Assembly: GCA_024654105.1 (NCBI GenBank) | Contig: JANLID010000270.1 | Coordinates: forward strand, 1 to 7,042 | Origin: Gallionella sp. | GTDB taxonomy: Bacteria; Pseudomonadota; Gammaproteobacteria; Burkholderiales; Gallionellaceae | Length of the DNA stretch: 7,042 bases | Direction of reading: 5' to 3' | In this document: piece after piece, positions 5,587 to 7,042 of the stretch | How positions within the stretch are numbered: the stretch's first letter is position 1 | How the letters are laid out: the number at the start of each line of letters is the position of its first letter | Position numbers and translations under genes: made by a program | The notes under the pieces: generated by a model | Seen by the model: the letters and a program-made list of their open reading frames with translations, nothing else | Told to the model about the DNA's origin: nothing | The model's database searches: none

Positions 5587-5895
5587 ATGGCAACGAACAA
5601 GATGAGACCGATTCACCCAGGAGAGGTAATCCGCGAGGAATATCTTGTGCCAATGAATATGAGCGCCCATGCTTTAGCGATTGAGTTGCGTGTGCCTGCA
5701 ACTCGAATCAATGACATTGTGCGGGAGCGCCGCGCCATTACGCCAGACACTGCACTAAGGTTGGCGCGCTGCTTCGGCACCACGGCGCAATTCTGGCTAA
5801 ATCTGCAAAGCTCGTTCGACCTGAAACAGGCTGAGAGTGAGACCGGGCTGCGGATCGAGCAGGAAGTCAGGCCGCTGGAAGGAATGGCCGCCTAA
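5587..5895 (+). CDS. higA: HigA-type antitoxin, XRE-family DNA-binding protein
   Basis: The antitoxin partner of HigB binds and neutralises the toxin and represses the operon. The 102-residue protein begins with the usual RPIHPGEVIREEYLVPM segment. A helix-turn-helix follows (about residues 26-46, SAHALAIELRVPATRINDIV), then RRAITPDTALRLARCFGTTAQFWLNLQ (49-74), the strongest HigA/VapI-family signature. The C-terminal tail is short and acidic to neutral. Start choice is supported by the GCGAGG site. The pair stands alone between the MazG-like gene and the tRNA-Ser attachment site; whether it belongs to core chromosome or an older mobile segment is unclear. Confidence 0.95.
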   Translation: MATNKMRPIHPGEVIREEYLVPMNMSAHALAIELRVPATRINDIVRERRAITPDTALRLARCFGTTAQFWLNLQSSFDLKQAESETGLRIEQEVRPLEGMAA

Positions 5896-5913
5896 CGAGT
5901 AGCCTTCTTGTTT

Positions 5914-5933
5914 GGGGGCATCGATGGGGGCAT
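5914..5933 (+). repeat. Tandem GGGGGCAT pair, 12-base spacing
   Basis: GGGGGCAT occurs at 5914-5921 and again at 5926-5933, so the two copies are about one helical turn apart. Short G-rich direct repeats of this kind are often found beside attachment sites of integrases, where they act as arm or accessory sites. This pair lies on the chromosomal side of the tRNA scar and could be the remnant of another integrated element. The rest of 5934-6006 shows no gene or structure I can support. Confidence 0.35.
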
Positions 5934-6006
5934 TTCAAATAGCTAAATTTCCGCAGTAGGCCGCATATTGTTATTCAAAAGTGATTGTGTGCAGGAGCAT
6001 GGGCAG

Positions 6007-6037
6007 AAAAAAATAACGCCACGAAAGTGGCGTTATT
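6007..6037 (-). terminator. Rho-independent terminator of tRNA-Ser
   Basis: A perfect 11-base stem (6012-6022 with 6027-6037) encloses a four-base loop. On the minus strand it is followed by seven T residues (6013-6007). It lies 10 bases after the tRNA 3' end and in the tRNA's orientation, so it is the native tRNA-Ser terminator. Its presence shows that this side of the scar is the original chromosome. Confidence 0.85.
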
Positions 6038-6047
6038 ACTTGCTGTG

Positions 6048-6111
6048 TGGCGGAGAGGGGGGGATTCGAACCCCCGTTAGGGCATTACCCTAAACACGCT
6101 TTCCAGGCGTG
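6048..6111 (-). pseudogene. 3' part of tRNA-Ser(GGA): attachment-site scar of an integrated element
   Basis: The minus strand reads as the 3' 64 bases of tRNA-Ser with a GGA anticodon. Visible parts are a 5-base-pair anticodon stem (CACGC/GCGTG) around loop CTGGAAA, a long serine-type variable arm, a T arm with GGTTCGAATCC, the acceptor strand CCTCTCC, discriminator G and encoded CCA. Similarity to E. coli tRNA-Ser(GGA) stops exactly at the first base of the anticodon stem; the bases beyond 6111 do not form a D arm or 5' acceptor strand. Tyrosine integrases often recombine at the anticodon stem-loop and carry the 3' part of the tRNA to restore the gene. This copy is therefore the displaced chromosomal 3' end (attL or attR), and a full tRNA-Ser is expected at the far end of the island to the right. 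Confidence 0.87.
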
Positions 6112-6180
6112 TTATAGAAATCAATTAAAACCTGTATTGACGTGGCTTACATGGCATGCAAAAATGCAATAAGTTATTTA

Positions 6181-6199
6181 TTGGCACAATTTTGGCACA
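6181..6199 (+). repeat. Tandem TTGGCACA pair upstream of the integrase
   Basis: TTGGCACA occurs at 6181-6188 and 6192-6199, with starts 11 bases apart, one DNA turn, so both face the same side of the helix. The pair lies between the att scar and the integrase start, where arm-type integrase or excisionase sites usually are. It also sits where it could block the integrase promoter, allowing autoregulation. Function is inferred from position and spacing only. I see no convincing promoter in 6112-6215. Confidence 0.45.
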
Positions 6200-6215
6200 G
6201 TAAGGGGAGACGGGC

Positions 6216-7042
6216 ATGGCGACCATTCGCAAAAAAGGCGACTTCCAGTGGCATGTACAGATTCGCAAAAAAGGTTTTCCGACGATTACCAAGACTTTTA
6301 CCGCCCGTACCGATGCCGATAATTGGGCAACGGTCAAAGAAAGCGAGATGGTACGCGGTTTGTATACCAACAGTAGTGAAGCCGAGCGTACAACCGTTGG
6401 CGATCTAATTGATACCTTTATTAAAGAATTTGCGCCGCACCATTACCGGCAACGCGAAGACAAGAAAGAGGCTTGGCGCTATCAGTGCGCCCACCTGAAA
6501 AATGCGCTGGGCGCATATTCCCTTTCCGCCCTGGATCAGAAGCTGGTTGCAAAATATCGAGATGACCGCCAAAAAATCGTGAGCGAAAGCACGGTACGAA
6601 AAGAACTGTATTTGCTTTCAAAGGTGCTGGATTTTGGCGAGACCGAGGCTGGGATTACGCTGCCGCGTGGTAATCCCGTATCTAAAATACGCAAGCCTGC
6701 GGACGGCAAATCCCGCGACAGAAGGCTTACGAACAAGGAATGGGATAAATTTGTTTCCGAGTGTAAGGCCAGTCGCAATATATACCTGTGGCCTGCCGTC
6801 GAGTTGGCCGTAGAGACGGCCATGCGCCAAGGTGAGTTATTAGGCTTGCTTTGGAAAAACGTAGATTCGAAACGCAAGGTTGCGTTTCTTGAGGTGACGA
6901 AAAATGGGGAGGCGAGGACAGTGCCGCTCTCACCCCGCGCTGTAGTCGTGCTGAAGGGGCTTTCACGCTCGATCAAGGGGGACGTGATACCGGTGCAGCG
7001 GATGACGCTATACCACGTCTTCCATGCTGCTGTAGTGAGGGC
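6216..7042 (+). CDS. Tyrosine recombinase/phage-type integrase (3' end beyond window)
   Basis: This open frame of at least 275 residues runs off the right edge without a stop. It starts MATIRKKGDFQWHVQIRKKG, an N-terminal arm-binding type domain rich in Lys and Arg. A core-binding domain follows (about 60-150), then the beginning of the catalytic domain. The first catalytic Arg is Arg204 in ETAMRQGELLGLLWKNVD, and the beta-hairpin Lys is probably Lys229 in VTKNGEARTVPL. The HxxR box and the tyrosine nucleophile should lie within the missing 60 or so residues. AGGGGAGA lies five bases before the ATG, confirming the start. It reads away from the tRNA-Ser scar about 100 bases upstream, as the island's own integrase would, and is more AT-rich than the core genes. 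Whether it still has its tyrosine cannot be seen. Confidence 0.93.
   Translation, partial: MATIRKKGDFQWHVQIRKKGFPTITKTFTARTDADNWATVKESEMVRGLYTNSSEAERTTVGDLIDTFIKEFAPHHYRQREDKKEAWRYQCAHLKNALGAYSLSALDQKLVAKYRDDRQKIVSESTVRKELYLLSKVLDFGETEAGITLPRGNPVSKIRKPADGKSRDRRLTNKEWDKFVSECKASRNIYLWPAVELAVETAMRQGELLGLLWKNVDSKRKVAFLEVTKNGEARTVPLSPRAVVVLKGLSRSIKGDVIPVQRMTLYHVFHAAVVR

Noticed and set aside
6048..6111. A complete, functional tRNA-Ser gene
   Set aside because: The 5' acceptor strand and D arm are missing; sequence beyond 6111 does not pair with the acceptor CCTCTCC.
1..7042. CRISPR array, retron, or selenocysteine insertion (in-frame UGA) in selD
   Set aside because: No regularly spaced repeats or reverse transcriptase were found, and the SelD active site carries Cys codons rather than UGA.

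Overview
The window looks like a proteobacterial chromosome, most plausibly a betaproteobacterium. This rests on a high-GC core, the selD/selU selenium pair, a Tas-type aldo/keto reductase and GTAG-headed REP palindromes. The lineage is an inference from gene content, not something the sequence proves. The core genes are GC-rich. The right end, with a phage-type integrase, is visibly more AT-rich and reads as recently acquired DNA.

Layout. (1) 1-57: a REP-like double palindrome downstream of tas. (2) 58-2588, minus strand: a tas-like aldo/keto reductase gene split by an IS701-type insertion sequence (1078-2569). Its original start and first five codons survive on the far side of the IS (2574-2588). 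The inner end of the IS supplies a new in-frame ATG to the rest of the gene. (3) 2657-2711: an inverted REP doublet that also supplies the stop codon of selU. (4) 2707-4802: divergent selU (minus) and selD (plus), with start codons only 20 bases apart. (5) 4791-5147, minus: a MazG-like nucleotide pyrophosphohydrolase that overlaps the end of selD by 12 bases. (6) 5292-5895: a higB-higA toxin-antitoxin operon. (7) 6007-6111, minus: a tRNA-Ser(GGA) terminator and the 3' 64 bases of the tRNA, beginning exactly at the anticodon stem. This is the attachment-site scar of an integrated element. (8) 6216-7042: a tyrosine recombinase reading into that element and running off the window.

How the genes fit together. 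SelD makes selenophosphate and SelU uses it to make 2-selenouridine in tRNA, so the divergent pair is a compact tRNA-selenation locus. The integrase and the tRNA-Ser fragment form one end of a genomic island that extends rightwards. The chromosome lies to the left, because the tRNA's own terminator is still next to the fragment on that side. The intact tRNA-Ser gene is expected at the island's other end.

I see no clearly new multi-gene system. The most unusual signal is the IS insertion that interrupts tas at codon 6 yet leaves a complete reductase frame, restarted two bases after the transposase stop codon from sequence inside the IS terminal repeat region.
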